This document shows positions 39,051 through 47,757 of a stretch of 64,000 nucleotides of DNA, piece after piece (within the stretch, counting starts at the first letter, position 1; each line of letters begins with the position of its first letter). Below the pieces are notes generated by a model that was given only the letters and a program-made list of their open reading frames with translations, did not search any database and had not been told where the DNA came from. Position numbers and translations under genes: made by a program. This DNA comes from Pseudoscardovia radai (lineage in GTDB: Bacteria > Actinomycetota > Actinomycetes > Actinomycetales > Bifidobacteriaceae): NCBI RefSeq assembly GCF_002259605.1, contig NZ_MWWR01000017.1, positions 21,212 to 85,211 of the forward strand, given 5' to 3'.

Positions 39051-39731
39051 TCAGCGGTTCTCGTTGATGAGGTTGCGGATCGTCTGCATCTGCAGGTCGC
39101 AGGAGGCGAGCTCGTCGGCGCAGCGCTTGAGCTCCTGCGTGATGATCTGCACGTTCGCGTTGCCCAGGTCCTTCTTGTACTTGACCTGGTGTTCGAGCGC
39201 GGCCCACGAGTCCATGGCGATCGTGCGCAGCTGGATCTCGACGGGGTAGTGGCCCGGCGTCGAACGCGTCACGTCGGGGAACGGCGTTTCGACGGAGACG
39301 ATCATGTGATAGCTGCGGTAGCCGTTCGGCTTGGGACGGCGCACGTAGTCCTTCGTTTCCAGCACCGTGAACTCCGGCTGGGCCTCGATATGCTTCGCCA
39401 GCGCGTACACGTCGTCCACGAAGCTGCACACGATGCGGCAGCCGATGGCATCGTGGATATCGTGCAGGGCGGAGAACGGCGTCTGCGGCAGGCCCTTGCG
39501 GTCGCATTTCTCGCGCATGCTCGCGTCGCCCTTGATGCGGTGGTTGAAATGCTCGTAGGCGCCTTCGCCGGTGCGCTCGCGAACGGCGCGGTCGAAGTCC
39601 TCGATGCGGGAGACGACCATATCCATGACCTGCGGCAGGTACGTCGCATACTCGCCGTAGATGCTGGTGCGCGGATCCGGTGCGGCTGTCGCCGTTCCGG
39701 CGGTGCGGATGTCGTGGTCGAAATCGGTCAT
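39051..39731 (-). CDS. small alarmone synthetase ((p)ppGpp synthase, RelQ-like)
   Basis: This 226-aa single-domain synthetase makes (p)ppGpp from GTP/GDP and ATP; it lacks the hydrolase, TGS and ACT domains of full Rel proteins. Motifs are HRIKGDASMREKC, AIGCRIVCSFVDDVY (catalytic Asp region), KDYVRRPKPNGYRSYHMIV and PVEIQLRTIAMDSWAALEHQ. AAGGAGACC precedes ATG 39731. It sits between a two-component system and a flavin-oxidase-like gene. A full-length Rel gene is expected elsewhere in the genome. Confidence 0.92.
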   Translation of the reverse strand: MTDFDHDIRTAGTATAAPDPRTSIYGEYATYLPQVMDMVVSRIEDFDRAVRERTGEGAYEHFNHRIKGDASMREKCDRKGLPQTPFSALHDIHDAIGCRIVCSFVDDVYALAKHIEAQPEFTVLETKDYVRRPKPNGYRSYHMIVSVETPFPDVTRSTPGHYPVEIQLRTIAMDSWAALEHQVKYKKDLGNANVQIITQELKRCADELASCDLQMQTIRNLINENR

Positions 39732-39841
39732 GGCGCTGGTCTCCTTGCGTCTGTCCGGCGGCGGAATCGTCTGGGGCCGCCGGCCGAATCCCCATACTAG
39801 GCAGTCCGTCGGGACACCGCTCCGAGCGGGGCATCACGCCG

Positions 39842-40366
39842 TCATTCGCCGCGGGCGGCGGCGATGCGGCGCTTCATGGCGCTTTTCGACTCCTTGCCCG
39901 TCATATGCTCGATAACCATCTCGTACATGCACAGGCGGCGCCACGTCGAGGCGATCTCCTCGTCGAGGGCCTGGCCCACGCTGTCGGGGGAGAAATGCGC
40001 GCCGAGCGTTTCCGCCGCCTGGCGCTTGGCCGCGTCATCGTCGATCACGCGGATCGTGCCGAAGCAGATGACGCTGACGTATTCGGTGGAGAAATCCGCC
40101 GGAAGTACCGTGTTGCGGCCCACCACGCAGAACGATGCCTTCGGGTTGTGGGCGATGCAGTCCATGCGGTGGCCGGTGAGCGCGCCGTGGAAGATGAGGC
40201 GGCCGTTGTCATAGGCGGAGCCATCGTAGACGTAATTGACCGGCACGGCGTAGGGGTAGTCGTCGGGGCTCGACAGCGCGAGCACTCCGTCCTCGCCTTT
40301 TTCCAGGATCTCGATGGCCTCTTCGTCGGGAATCTGCTGGCGGATGCGTCGCATGGATGGGAACAT
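39842..40366 (-). CDS. pyridoxamine 5'-phosphate oxidase-family protein
   Basis: This 174-aa protein has the split-barrel FMN- or haem-binding fold: RQQIPDEEAIEILEKGEDGVLALSSPDDYPYAVPVNYVY, then IYFHGA-type LIFHGALTGHRMDCIAHNPKASFCVVG, and VICFGTIRV. Members include nitroimidazole-resistance (NimA-like) proteins and F420/FMN-dependent reductases. The C-terminus (YEMVIEHMTGKESK) is typical of the NimA-like subgroup. I chose ATG 40366, which has GAAGGAGAC upstream. The substrate is unknown. Confidence 0.85.
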   Translation of the reverse strand: MFPSMRRIRQQIPDEEAIEILEKGEDGVLALSSPDDYPYAVPVNYVYDGSAYDNGRLIFHGALTGHRMDCIAHNPKASFCVVGRNTVLPADFSTEYVSVICFGTIRVIDDDAAKRQAAETLGAHFSPDSVGQALDEEIASTWRRLCMYEMVIEHMTGKESKSAMKRRIAAARGE

Positions 40367-40582
40367 CGTGTCTCCTTCGCCTCGGAAGTCTGTGTGCCGC
40401 GTATGTGGCGTGGCTCCATGATAGGCGCGGCGACATGTCGGCGGTGTGACGGGGGCGAGAAACGATGAACGACATGTGCAGACCGCGCCGCCGTGCGCTG
40501 CCGGCGCCGCGGCATCCGATAGTCTGGAACACGATGCGCGGATGCCGCCGCGCATACAGGACGCATACAGGAGGTTCCCCCA

Positions 40583-41515
40583 TTGATAAAAGACGCAATC
40601 CGAGGATTCTGCATGGCCCTGGCCGACAGCGTGCCCGGTGTGTCGGGCGGCACCGTCGCCTTCCTTCTCGGTTTCTATGACAAATTCATCGGCTCGATCC
40701 ACAACCTGTTCTTCGGCTCGCGCGACGAGCGCAAGGAGGCGCTGACATTCCTCCTGCGCCTGGGATGCGGCTGGATCGTCGGTATGATCCTCGCCATTCT
40801 CGTGCTTTCGTCGCTGTTCGCCTCGCAGATTTATGTGGTGAGCTCCGTGTTCCTTGGATTCATCATCGGAGGCATCCCCGTCATCGTGATGGAGGAGAAG
40901 GACGGCTTCCGCCACGTCATGCCCGGCGTGTTCTTCGCGCTGCTCGGCGCGGCCATCGTGGTGGCCGTGGCGTGGATGTCCAGCGTCGGCGGCGTGGGCG
41001 CGCTGACGCTCGTGCCCGTTACATGGACCATGCTGCTGCGTCTCGTCATTACCGGCGCGTTCACGATCGGCGCCATGTTCCTGCCCGGCATCTCCGGCTC
41101 GACCATCCTGCTGATCTTCGGCGCCTACATGCCCGTCATCTCCGGCGTGCGCCGCGTGTTCGGGCTTGATTTCTCCGCGCTGCCCGCCATCCTGGCGCTG
41201 GTTGTCGGCGTCATCGCCGGCGCGCTGTGCATCGTGAAGCTCATCAAGACAAGCCTCGAGAAGTACCGTCCGCAGATGATGTATCTCGTGCTCGGCATGA
41301 TGGTCGGCTCCCTGTATGCCATCTGGATGGGTCCGACCACGCTCGACGTGCCGCAGCCTGCCATGTCGCCGGGCTCGTTCAGTATCCTGGGATGCCTTGG
41401 CGGCTTCGCGCTGGTGGCGCTGCTCCAGCTTGCCAAGACGCTCGAGGACCGGCGCCTCAAGCAGATGGAGGACAAGGCGAAGTCGATGTCGAAGACGCGC
41501 CGTCGCGCGAAGTGA
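40583..41515 (+). CDS. DUF368 membrane protein, polyprenyl-phosphate transporter (PopT family)
   Basis: This 310-aa integral membrane protein has about eight to nine membrane segments. The family signature FCMALADSVPGVSGGTVAFLLGFYD is at the N-terminus and its mirror FLPGISGSTILLIFGAYMPVISGV in the middle, an inverted-repeat fold. DUF368 members were shown to recycle undecaprenyl phosphate across the membrane for wall synthesis. Translation starts at TTG 40583 with GGAGG eight bases upstream; no ATG fits. The cytosolic tail is Lys/Arg-rich. It is divergent from the PNPOx-family gene. Confidence 0.88.
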   Translation: MIKDAIRGFCMALADSVPGVSGGTVAFLLGFYDKFIGSIHNLFFGSRDERKEALTFLLRLGCGWIVGMILAILVLSSLFASQIYVVSSVFLGFIIGGIPVIVMEEKDGFRHVMPGVFFALLGAAIVVAVAWMSSVGGVGALTLVPVTWTMLLRLVITGAFTIGAMFLPGISGSTILLIFGAYMPVISGVRRVFGLDFSALPAILALVVGVIAGALCIVKLIKTSLEKYRPQMMYLVLGMMVGSLYAIWMGPTTLDVPQPAMSPGSFSILGCLGGFALVALLQLAKTLEDRRLKQMEDKAKSMSKTRRRAK

Positions 41516-41575
41516 GCGATGCCGGGCGGGTGTTCGCCGGGTGGTGGGCGCCCACCTTCGTGCGGAGGTTGGTTT

Positions 41576-41875
41576 TGGCGTTAGGCGGGTGTGGTGGCAC
41601 CCGCTTAAGGCGGTTTTGGGCGGGTTTTCGACGATTTCCCTGGCGAGATGGCGTTAGGCGGGTGTGGCGGCACCCACTTTAGGCGGTTTTGCCGGGTTTG
41701 AGGGTGGTTTGGGGCGTGGAATGGCGTTCAGCGGGTGTTTGGATACCCACTTTATGCGGTTTCGGGTTGGTTTTTGACGAGTTTCCCGGTGAGATGGGCT
41801 TCGGCGGGTGTGGGGACACCCACTTTAGGCGGTTTCGCCGGGTTTGAAGGCGGTGGATGGCGTTGGGCGGGTGCG
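41576..41875. repeat. 73-bp palindromic tandem repeat, locus 4 (5 units)
   Basis: TGGCGTT- or TGGGCTT-type starts lie at 41576, 41649, 41722, 41795 (73-bp steps) and 41858 (63-bp step, shortened). It lies between the converging DUF368 and apbE genes; the last unit almost touches the apbE stop. Confidence 0.9.
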
Positions 41876-41883
41876 AGGCGCGG

Positions 41884-42918
41884 TCAGGAGGTGAAGAATC
41901 GTGCGGGGAAGGTGGGTGTGGCCTCCATGCGATGGTCGGCGCGGAGCCGGGCGAAGGGGAATCCGTTGTCGAGGCCGGTGAAGGCGGCGGTTGACTGCGC
42001 GTCCGCCCACGCGGTCGGGTACATCGTCTGCCCTGGCGCCACGTAGGTCCACGATGCCACCACGTCGCGCACCGGCCGGCCCGTGATCGCGTCGAGCAGA
42101 TGATGCACAGGCGTCAGTCCATCCGCGGCGGTCCACCGGCGACGGCTGGGCGAACTGGCGCAGAAGGCCCCGCCCTCGATCCGAGCGACGCCCACTGCGC
42201 GGGTGGGGTCGTCGGGATCCTCGAGCGCGATGGTCAGCGCAACAGTGGTAAACAGATCGCCGCCTGCGTTGATCGTCATCTCGCATGCAGGTATGAGACT
42301 GCGGATGCGCTCGGCGAGCAGATCCACCAGGAAGCCTTTGCCCACGGCGCCGAAGTCAAGCTTCGCCGGGCGGCGTATGACGAGTTCGTCGCCCTCGTGG
42401 ATGACGTCCATGCCCCATCGTGGCGAAGCCGCCGCATCCTTCGCGCCGCTGGTTTCAAAGGCGTACCCGTATCCAAGCCGGACCAGCGATTCGCCCACGC
42501 ACGGGTCGAAGGCGCCGTGCGTGCGCGCGGCCAGCGCATCGCAGATCGAGAACATCGCGTCGGCGTGGAAAGGAAAGTGCAGGCGGCGCGGCCCTTCGCC
42601 GGGGGAGAACGGCCGCGCGGCCTGGCTCAGCGTGGAATCGGGGCGGAATCGGCTGAAAGCCTGCTCGAAATCGTGGACGAGGTCGGCGAGGTTGCTGCGA
42701 AGGCCGGCGACGGGTGCTTGCGAAAGATTCACGATGATGCCGCACCCCACGGCTTCGGGAAGCGTCACCACATGCGGCAGCCTGCGCCGGAGGGCGCCAT
42801 GGGGGTCAGCTCCATGCGGGTCGGTGTCATGTGGGTCGGCGATCTGCGGATCGGCGGCATGCGCCATACGATTTCGCGTTTCGTCATCCGATGCCCCGGC
42901 CATGTCGGTCTGCGCCAT
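41884..42918 (-). CDS. apbE: FAD:protein FMN transferase
   Basis: ApbE attaches FMN covalently through phosphoester bonds to Ser or Thr in exported flavoproteins. The 344-aa sequence shows EQAFSRFRPDSTLSQ, ALAARTHGAFDPCVGESLVRLGYGY, KLDFGAVGKGFLVDLLAERI, INAGGDLF, and the C-terminal HHLLDAITGRPVRDVVASWTYVAPGQTMYPTAWADA with the metal-binding Asp/Thr region. The N-terminal 45 residues repeat DPH/HGADPHGA and show no lipobox. GGAGGCGGG precedes ATG 42918. It is divergent from the iron operon, whose last gene encodes an FMN-binding lipoprotein, its likely substrate. Confidence 0.92.
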   Translation of the reverse strand: MAQTDMAGASDDETRNRMAHAADPQIADPHDTDPHGADPHGALRRRLPHVVTLPEAVGCGIIVNLSQAPVAGLRSNLADLVHDFEQAFSRFRPDSTLSQAARPFSPGEGPRRLHFPFHADAMFSICDALAARTHGAFDPCVGESLVRLGYGYAFETSGAKDAAASPRWGMDVIHEGDELVIRRPAKLDFGAVGKGFLVDLLAERIRSLIPACEMTINAGGDLFTTVALTIALEDPDDPTRAVGVARIEGGAFCASSPSRRRWTAADGLTPVHHLLDAITGRPVRDVVASWTYVAPGQTMYPTAWADAQSTAAFTGLDNGFPFARLRADHRMEATPTFPARFFTS

Positions 42919-43447
42919 CCCGCCTCCGTTCGTAGTCTGTGCCTTTTGCGATGTGTGCCTTCGCGATCCGTGCTGCGACCTATGTCGTTCGCAATCCGTG
43001 CTGTGGAGCGCCGCTCCACTCGCAGTGTATTCCGTTTGCCGTCGATGGGGAAGACCCTTTGTGTCATTCGTTTTCCACCTCGGTCCCCGCGTTTTCCCGG
43101 CGCGTCGCCGTCCGCATCGTGGAACGGAGCTCCGGCGTGTCGCATCGTATTACCTTTCACGCCATGCGGCGCGCCGCCGGCCATCGTCTCGTCGCGTCCG
43201 CCGAAGGGCACCTGGGCTACGGCGGTCAAAACCTTGCAAACAAGCCGATTGTGGAGCGGCTGCATAATCGCGAAACCGACGCGCCGCACAATGGCGCCGC
43301 ACGACATGCGCGCGATTTTATGGAAAGAATCCGAAAAAACAAGACTGTTTTTCCGAAAAATCCTTGGGTACCTTGTCGGATGGAACGCAGGACGCCCAGC
43401 CGTATGGAGCCGGACGCCACCGGAATACGAGCAAGGAGTTGAGCACC
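42919..43447. other. divergent control region between apbE and the iron operon
   Basis: This 529-bp gap has no gene. Near the operon it turns A+T-rich and contains an inverted repeat, GAAAAAACA (43333-43341) and TGTTTTTC (43346-43353). This could be a regulator site; it does not match a DtxR/IdeR box. Confidence 0.45.
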
Positions 43448-45466
43448 ATGGGGAACGGTACACGGCCGGGACTGTCGAGCGGGGCGCCTTTCGTCACACA
43501 CCCCGCCGGCATCGCCGACGACGCCGGGCGCGTTCGGATCTCGCGCGCCGACGCCTTGGTGTTCGAGGCCCGCCCCCAGCACGGTGCCCCTCGTGTGCTT
43601 CGGATGCGTTCCGTCCGTGACGGCATGGGCGCTGCGAATCGTCTTGCGCACGCCGTCGCCGCGGTTGTGCTGCTGCTGACATCGGTCTGCGCCGTCGCCA
43701 CCTCCGTTGTTCCTAGCGCGTTCGCGCAGGGCACCGATGCCGGCAGCACATCATCCTCGGATTCTTCGTCCGCCGCATCGTCGGATGCCGCATCCTCGGG
43801 CACCGACACGATTTACACAACGGCCACCGACGCCGACTCGTGGTCGCAGATCGCCGACCGCGTCGCCACCGAACTGGCCGACGCGCAGGCCGACTACGCC
43901 GCCGCCGACTACTCGAGCGCCTACTCCGCCGCCCAGCGCGCCTATAACCAGGTCTACGTCGCGTCGAATCTGGCGAACGCCATCTCGACGACGGACCAAG
44001 CGTCGTACACGTCCCAGACGCAGCTGTTCCAGACAGTCTCGAAGCTTACGCATACGCAGGGCAACGAGGCGCAGCTCGCCTCCGACATCGCCGAGCTGAA
44101 CGCCTCTGTTTCCGCCTCCGCCGCCGCGCTCGACGCCGACTCCTCCGTCGCGAATCCACGCGATTACGCCGCCCAGCGCCTTGCGCAGATCCAGTCCGAG
44201 CGCGAGACCCTCGACGCGAACAAGAAGCGTGTGAACAACGGCAAGGGTGACCGCACGTGGAGCGACGTGGCCTCTGAGATGGTCACGATTCTCGACGACG
44301 CCTATGCCAAAACCGAGGCGGGCGACGGCCGCGCCGGCTCCGACCTCGTGAACGAGGCGTACTACCAGTACTACGAGAAGCTCGGCTTCGAGAAGAACGT
44401 CATGAACGCCATCAGCGGTTCGCGTGTCTCGCAGGTGGAGAACCAGTTCAAAACCTGCCGCAAGGACATGGTCGGCACCACGGGCGCCAGCCTTTCGCAG
44501 ACCAAGGCGGACGTGGAGTCGCTCAAGTCCATGCTTGTGGAGGACGCCGCCGAGCTCGACGGCGGCGCGGCCGACTCGGTGAGCCCGTGGCGCCGCTTCT
44601 TCGCCTCCGCCTTCGGCCAGGCTTTCATCATCCTCCTGCGCGAGGGTCTCGAAGCCATCCTCGTGGTGGCCGCAGTCATCGCGTACCTGGTGAAAACCGG
44701 CAACAGGAAGTCGATCAGGTTCATCTACCTCGGCATTCTCATGGGCCTTGTCGCCTCCGGCATCATGGCAGTGATCCTGAACATGGTGTACGGGGCGAGC
44801 GGCTCCAACCAGGAACTCGTCGAAGGCTGGACCGCCATCGCGGCCATGGTCATGCTCCTGTTCACCGGCAACTGGATGCTCAGCAAATCGTCAGTCGACT
44901 CATGGAACCGTTATGTGTCGACCAAGACGAAGCAGAGCGTGGCGAAGGGCAGCGTCATGTCACTCGCCATGCTGTCCTTCCTTGCCGTGTTCCGCGAAGG
45001 CGCCGAGACAGTGATCTTCTACGAGGCGCTGCTGGGCATGATGTCGGGCAGCAGCCATGACGTGTGGGTCGGCGCGGCCTCCGCGGCCGTCGTGCTCGTC
45101 ATCGTGTTCCTGCTCATCCGCTTCACGTCGGTGAAGATCCCCATCGGTCCGTTCTTCGCCATCACGAGCGCCTTCATGGGGCTCATGGTGGTGGTGTTCG
45201 CCGGCGGCGGCCTGCACGAGCTTATCGAGGCGGACGTGTTCGACGGAACGTATGTGCCTGGCTGGCCGACCAACGATTTCCTCGGCATCTACCCGTACAA
45301 GGAAACCGTCGCCTTCCAGATCGTCATGCTCGTGGCCGTGGTGGCCCTGTTCGCCGTGTCCACGATTCGCAGGCGCCGCTTCGAGAAGGCGCGCGCCGCG
45401 GCTGACGGCACGGCGGCATCCGACGATGCCGCATCCGCCGAACCCGCTGAACCCGCTGCCGCCTAG
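43448..45466 (+). CDS. FTR1-family iron permease
   Basis: This 672-aa protein starts with an export signal or membrane segment at about 68-95 (AVAAVVLLLTSVCAVATSV). A Ser/Asp-rich linker leads to a large extracytoplasmic helical domain (about 130-385). The C-terminal FTR1 permease has seven membrane segments. Both REXXE iron motifs are present: ILLREGLEAILVV and AVFREGAETVIFYEAL. FTR1 proteins take up ferric iron made by an oxidase or redox partner. AAGGAG precedes ATG 43448; the 60 residues before the signal segment make the N-terminus unusually long. First gene of a seven-gene operon. Confidence 0.92.
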   Translation: MGNGTRPGLSSGAPFVTHPAGIADDAGRVRISRADALVFEARPQHGAPRVLRMRSVRDGMGAANRLAHAVAAVVLLLTSVCAVATSVVPSAFAQGTDAGSTSSSDSSSAASSDAASSGTDTIYTTATDADSWSQIADRVATELADAQADYAAADYSSAYSAAQRAYNQVYVASNLANAISTTDQASYTSQTQLFQTVSKLTHTQGNEAQLASDIAELNASVSASAAALDADSSVANPRDYAAQRLAQIQSERETLDANKKRVNNGKGDRTWSDVASEMVTILDDAYAKTEAGDGRAGSDLVNEAYYQYYEKLGFEKNVMNAISGSRVSQVENQFKTCRKDMVGTTGASLSQTKADVESLKSMLVEDAAELDGGAADSVSPWRRFFASAFGQAFIILLREGLEAILVVAAVIAYLVKTGNRKSIRFIYLGILMGLVASGIMAVILNMVYGASGSNQELVEGWTAIAAMVMLLFTGNWMLSKSSVDSWNRYVSTKTKQSVAKGSVMSLAMLSFLAVFREGAETVIFYEALLGMMSGSSHDVWVGAASAAVVLVIVFLLIRFTSVKIPIGPFFAITSAFMGLMVVVFAGGGLHELIEADVFDGTYVPGWPTNDFLGIYPYKETVAFQIVMLVAVVALFAVSTIRRRRFEKARAAADGTAASDDAASAEPAEPAAA

Positions 45467-45613
45467 CGTGCATCGGCTCTTTCGCCATCGTCTTTCAGGC
45501 GCAGGCATCGTATTCAAGCTTCCCGGCCGCTACCGCGACCGGGTGCATGGGCGAACCGACCCATGCGACAACTCACCATAACCCCACTCCATCACCCTTA
45601 CGGAAGGAAAACC

Positions 45614-46258
45614 ATGAAGAAGAAGCATGTCGCATCCATCGCGGCCCTCGCACTGCTCACCGCCTTCGGCACCGCCGCCTGCGGAAGCTCCGCATCCTCG
45701 GGCTCCGCCGCTTCCGACACGACCGCCTCCGACACGACCGCCTCCGCGTCGGCCGCCGACGACTCGAGCTCGTCCGACAGCGCCGGCTTCGAAGAGATCT
45801 CCATCGGAGACGATATCGAGGCCGGTCCGCTCAACATCGGCGCCGTGTACTTCCAGCCCGTCGACATGGAGCCCGCCGGCATGGGCCTGAGCGCGGCGGA
45901 GGCGAGCTTCCACCTCGAGGCCGACATCCACGCCCTGGCCGACAACAACCTCGGCTACGCCACCGGCGACTTCGTGCCCGACTGCACCGTGGAATACGCC
46001 ATCGTCAACAACGAGACCGGCGAAACCGCCGACTCCGGCACCTTCATGCAGATGAACGCCTCCGACGGCATGCACTACGGCGGCAACGTCAAGCTCACCG
46101 ACGCGGGCAGCTACACGCTCAAACTCACCATCCACTCGCCGGCCGAGAACGGCTGGATGCTCCACACCGATTCGGAAACCGGCGTGACCGGCCACTTCTG
46201 GACCGAGCCGCTCGAGGTGGAGTGGACCAACTGGGACTACACGCCCGTGGAGTGGTGA
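45614..46258 (+). CDS. P19/Tp34-type iron-binding lipoprotein
   Basis: This 214-aa lipoprotein has a signal peptide with lipobox TAAC (Cys23), a Ser/Thr/Ala spacer and a beta-sandwich domain from about residue 70. The family motif is VYFQPVDMEPAGMGLSAAEASFHLEADIHA, whose Met and His residues bind copper and iron in Campylobacter P19. Further motifs are DFVPDCTVEYAI and MHYGGNVKL with the second ligand set. It follows the FTR1 gene, as p19 does in Campylobacter, and probably hands iron to the permease. GGAAGG precedes ATG 45614. Confidence 0.9.
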   Translation: MKKKHVASIAALALLTAFGTAACGSSASSGSAASDTTASDTTASASAADDSSSSDSAGFEEISIGDDIEAGPLNIGAVYFQPVDMEPAGMGLSAAEASFHLEADIHALADNNLGYATGDFVPDCTVEYAIVNNETGETADSGTFMQMNASDGMHYGGNVKLTDAGSYTLKLTIHSPAENGWMLHTDSETGVTGHFWTEPLEVEWTNWDYTPVEW

Positions 46259-46321
46259 CCTCCGCCCTGAGGGCATGACCCGTTCACAAGAGGCCAGATC
46301 GAAGCAGGCAAGGAAGGCATT

Positions 46322-47659
46322 ATGCTGGCACAATTCATCCAGGCATGCCAGGGCACGCTGGCACCGGCGCTCGTCGCCATGGTGTTTTCGGCGCTCCTGG
46401 GCGTCGATGAGGGAGGCGACAGGCCCCGCAGCGCCCGATGGCGCCTGTACGGGTTCCTCGTCGGGCTCGCCGCGGCCATCGTCTTCGCCGCCGTGCGCGG
46501 AACCGGCGCGCTGAACCAGCGCACGGTCGTTACCGTGCCCACGCTATGGGCCTGCCTCGTGGCCGACGCGCTTGCGCTCGCCGTTGTGTTCGTGTCGCGC
46601 CGCGCCGTCGCCGGGTGGCGCGACCACCCGGCGGTGCTCGACGCGTGCAATCTCGTCGCCGCGGGCGCCATCGCCCTCACCGCGTTCCGCGCGCTTCCCG
46701 GCGTCATCCTGCAGTTGACGAATTTCATCGAGACGGGCCAGCCCGTGTTCACATCCGCCATGCTGCTGCGTGCGCTGGGCTTCCTGTTCGGAATCGGCCT
46801 GGCCGTCGGCACGGCGGTGCTCGCGCGCTCCCTGTACGCCAGCGTGCCGCGCGGTGTGTTCGTGCTGTGCGCGGCGCTTCTCGAACTCGTCATGCTCGCG
46901 CAGCATCTGACGGATCTGCTCAAGGTGCTCCAGTCCGTGCGCCGCGTGCGCCTGCACGGTGCCGCCTTCCGCTTGCTCGCCGTTCTCGTGAACCACGCCA
47001 CGTGGTTCGCCCTGGCGCAGGTGGCGGTGTTCCTCATCGCCGTCGTGACGGCCATCGTGTCCGGCATCCGCATGAGCCCCGCCGGTCCCATCTCACCGCG
47101 TGACTTCCGCTACCTGCCGGGCATCCCGCGCGTGCTCGCCTACGGCGGGGAGCCGAACGAAGCCATCGTGCGCCGCCGCCGCAAGTTCCGTCGCCACGCC
47201 ATCGCCTGCGCCGTCTGGACCCTCGTCGCCTCGGTCGGCGTCACGGTGGCGCTGACCTACGGCGTGGCCGCCACCCAACGCGTCATCACGCTGTCGGATC
47301 CCGAGCCGTATCAGGTAAGCGAGGGAACCATCACCATCCCGTACACCCAGGTGGAGGACGGACACCTGCACCGCTTCCAGTACACCGCCGCCGACGGCAC
47401 CGTGATGCGCTTCATCATCATCCGCAAGAACGGCAACTCCTACGGCGTGGGGCTCGACGCCTGCGCCAACTGCGGCGACGCGGGGTACTACGAGAAGGAC
47501 GGCAAGATCATCTGCAAGAAATGCGACGTGGCCATCAACCTCGCCACCATCGGCTTCAAAGGCGGATGCAATCCGATTCCCTTCGACTACACCTCGCAGG
47601 ACGGGGCCATCCAGATCCAGACCACGACGCTCGACGCGCTGTCGGGGAATTTCTCATGA
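46322..47659 (+). CDS. DUF2318 membrane protein of the iron operon
   Basis: This 445-aa protein has about seven to eight membrane segments and an extracytoplasmic C-terminal DUF2318 domain (from about residue 340). That domain holds CANCGDAGYYEKDGKIICKKCD, two CXXC pairs, and FKGGCNPIP, likely a metal or redox site. Orthologues lie between p19 and FtsX-like permease genes in Campylobacter. A role in electron or metal transfer for iron uptake is inferred. AAGGAAGG precedes ATG 46322. Confidence 0.88.
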   Translation: MLAQFIQACQGTLAPALVAMVFSALLGVDEGGDRPRSARWRLYGFLVGLAAAIVFAAVRGTGALNQRTVVTVPTLWACLVADALALAVVFVSRRAVAGWRDHPAVLDACNLVAAGAIALTAFRALPGVILQLTNFIETGQPVFTSAMLLRALGFLFGIGLAVGTAVLARSLYASVPRGVFVLCAALLELVMLAQHLTDLLKVLQSVRRVRLHGAAFRLLAVLVNHATWFALAQVAVFLIAVVTAIVSGIRMSPAGPISPRDFRYLPGIPRVLAYGGEPNEAIVRRRRKFRRHAIACAVWTLVASVGVTVALTYGVAATQRVITLSDPEPYQVSEGTITIPYTQVEDGHLHRFQYTAADGTVMRFIIIRKNGNSYGVGLDACANCGDAGYYEKDGKIICKKCDVAINLATIGFKGGCNPIPFDYTSQDGAIQIQTTTLDALSGNFS

Positions 47660-47712
47660 CGGTGCGCGCGATGCTTCGCGCAGCGGGGCCGGGCTGGCCC
47701 GAAGGAGACACG

Positions 47713-47757
47713 ATGTCGATGACACACGATGAAGGAGACGCACGGTGTTCTTCCTGA
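47713..47757 (+). CDS. possible 14-codon leader ORF
   Basis: ATG 47713 has its own GAAGGAGAC ribosome site and encodes MSMTHDEGDARCSS. It overlaps the GTG start of the permease at 47745, whose ribosome site (GAAGGAGAC again) lies inside it. It could couple translation. It may equally be chance. Confidence 0.3.
   Translation: MSMTHDEGDARCSS

Noticed and set aside
42100..43620. 506-codon open frame on the + strand covering apbE and the divergent control region
   Set aside because: Mostly antisense to apbE and no recognisable domain; the control region part is not coding in character.
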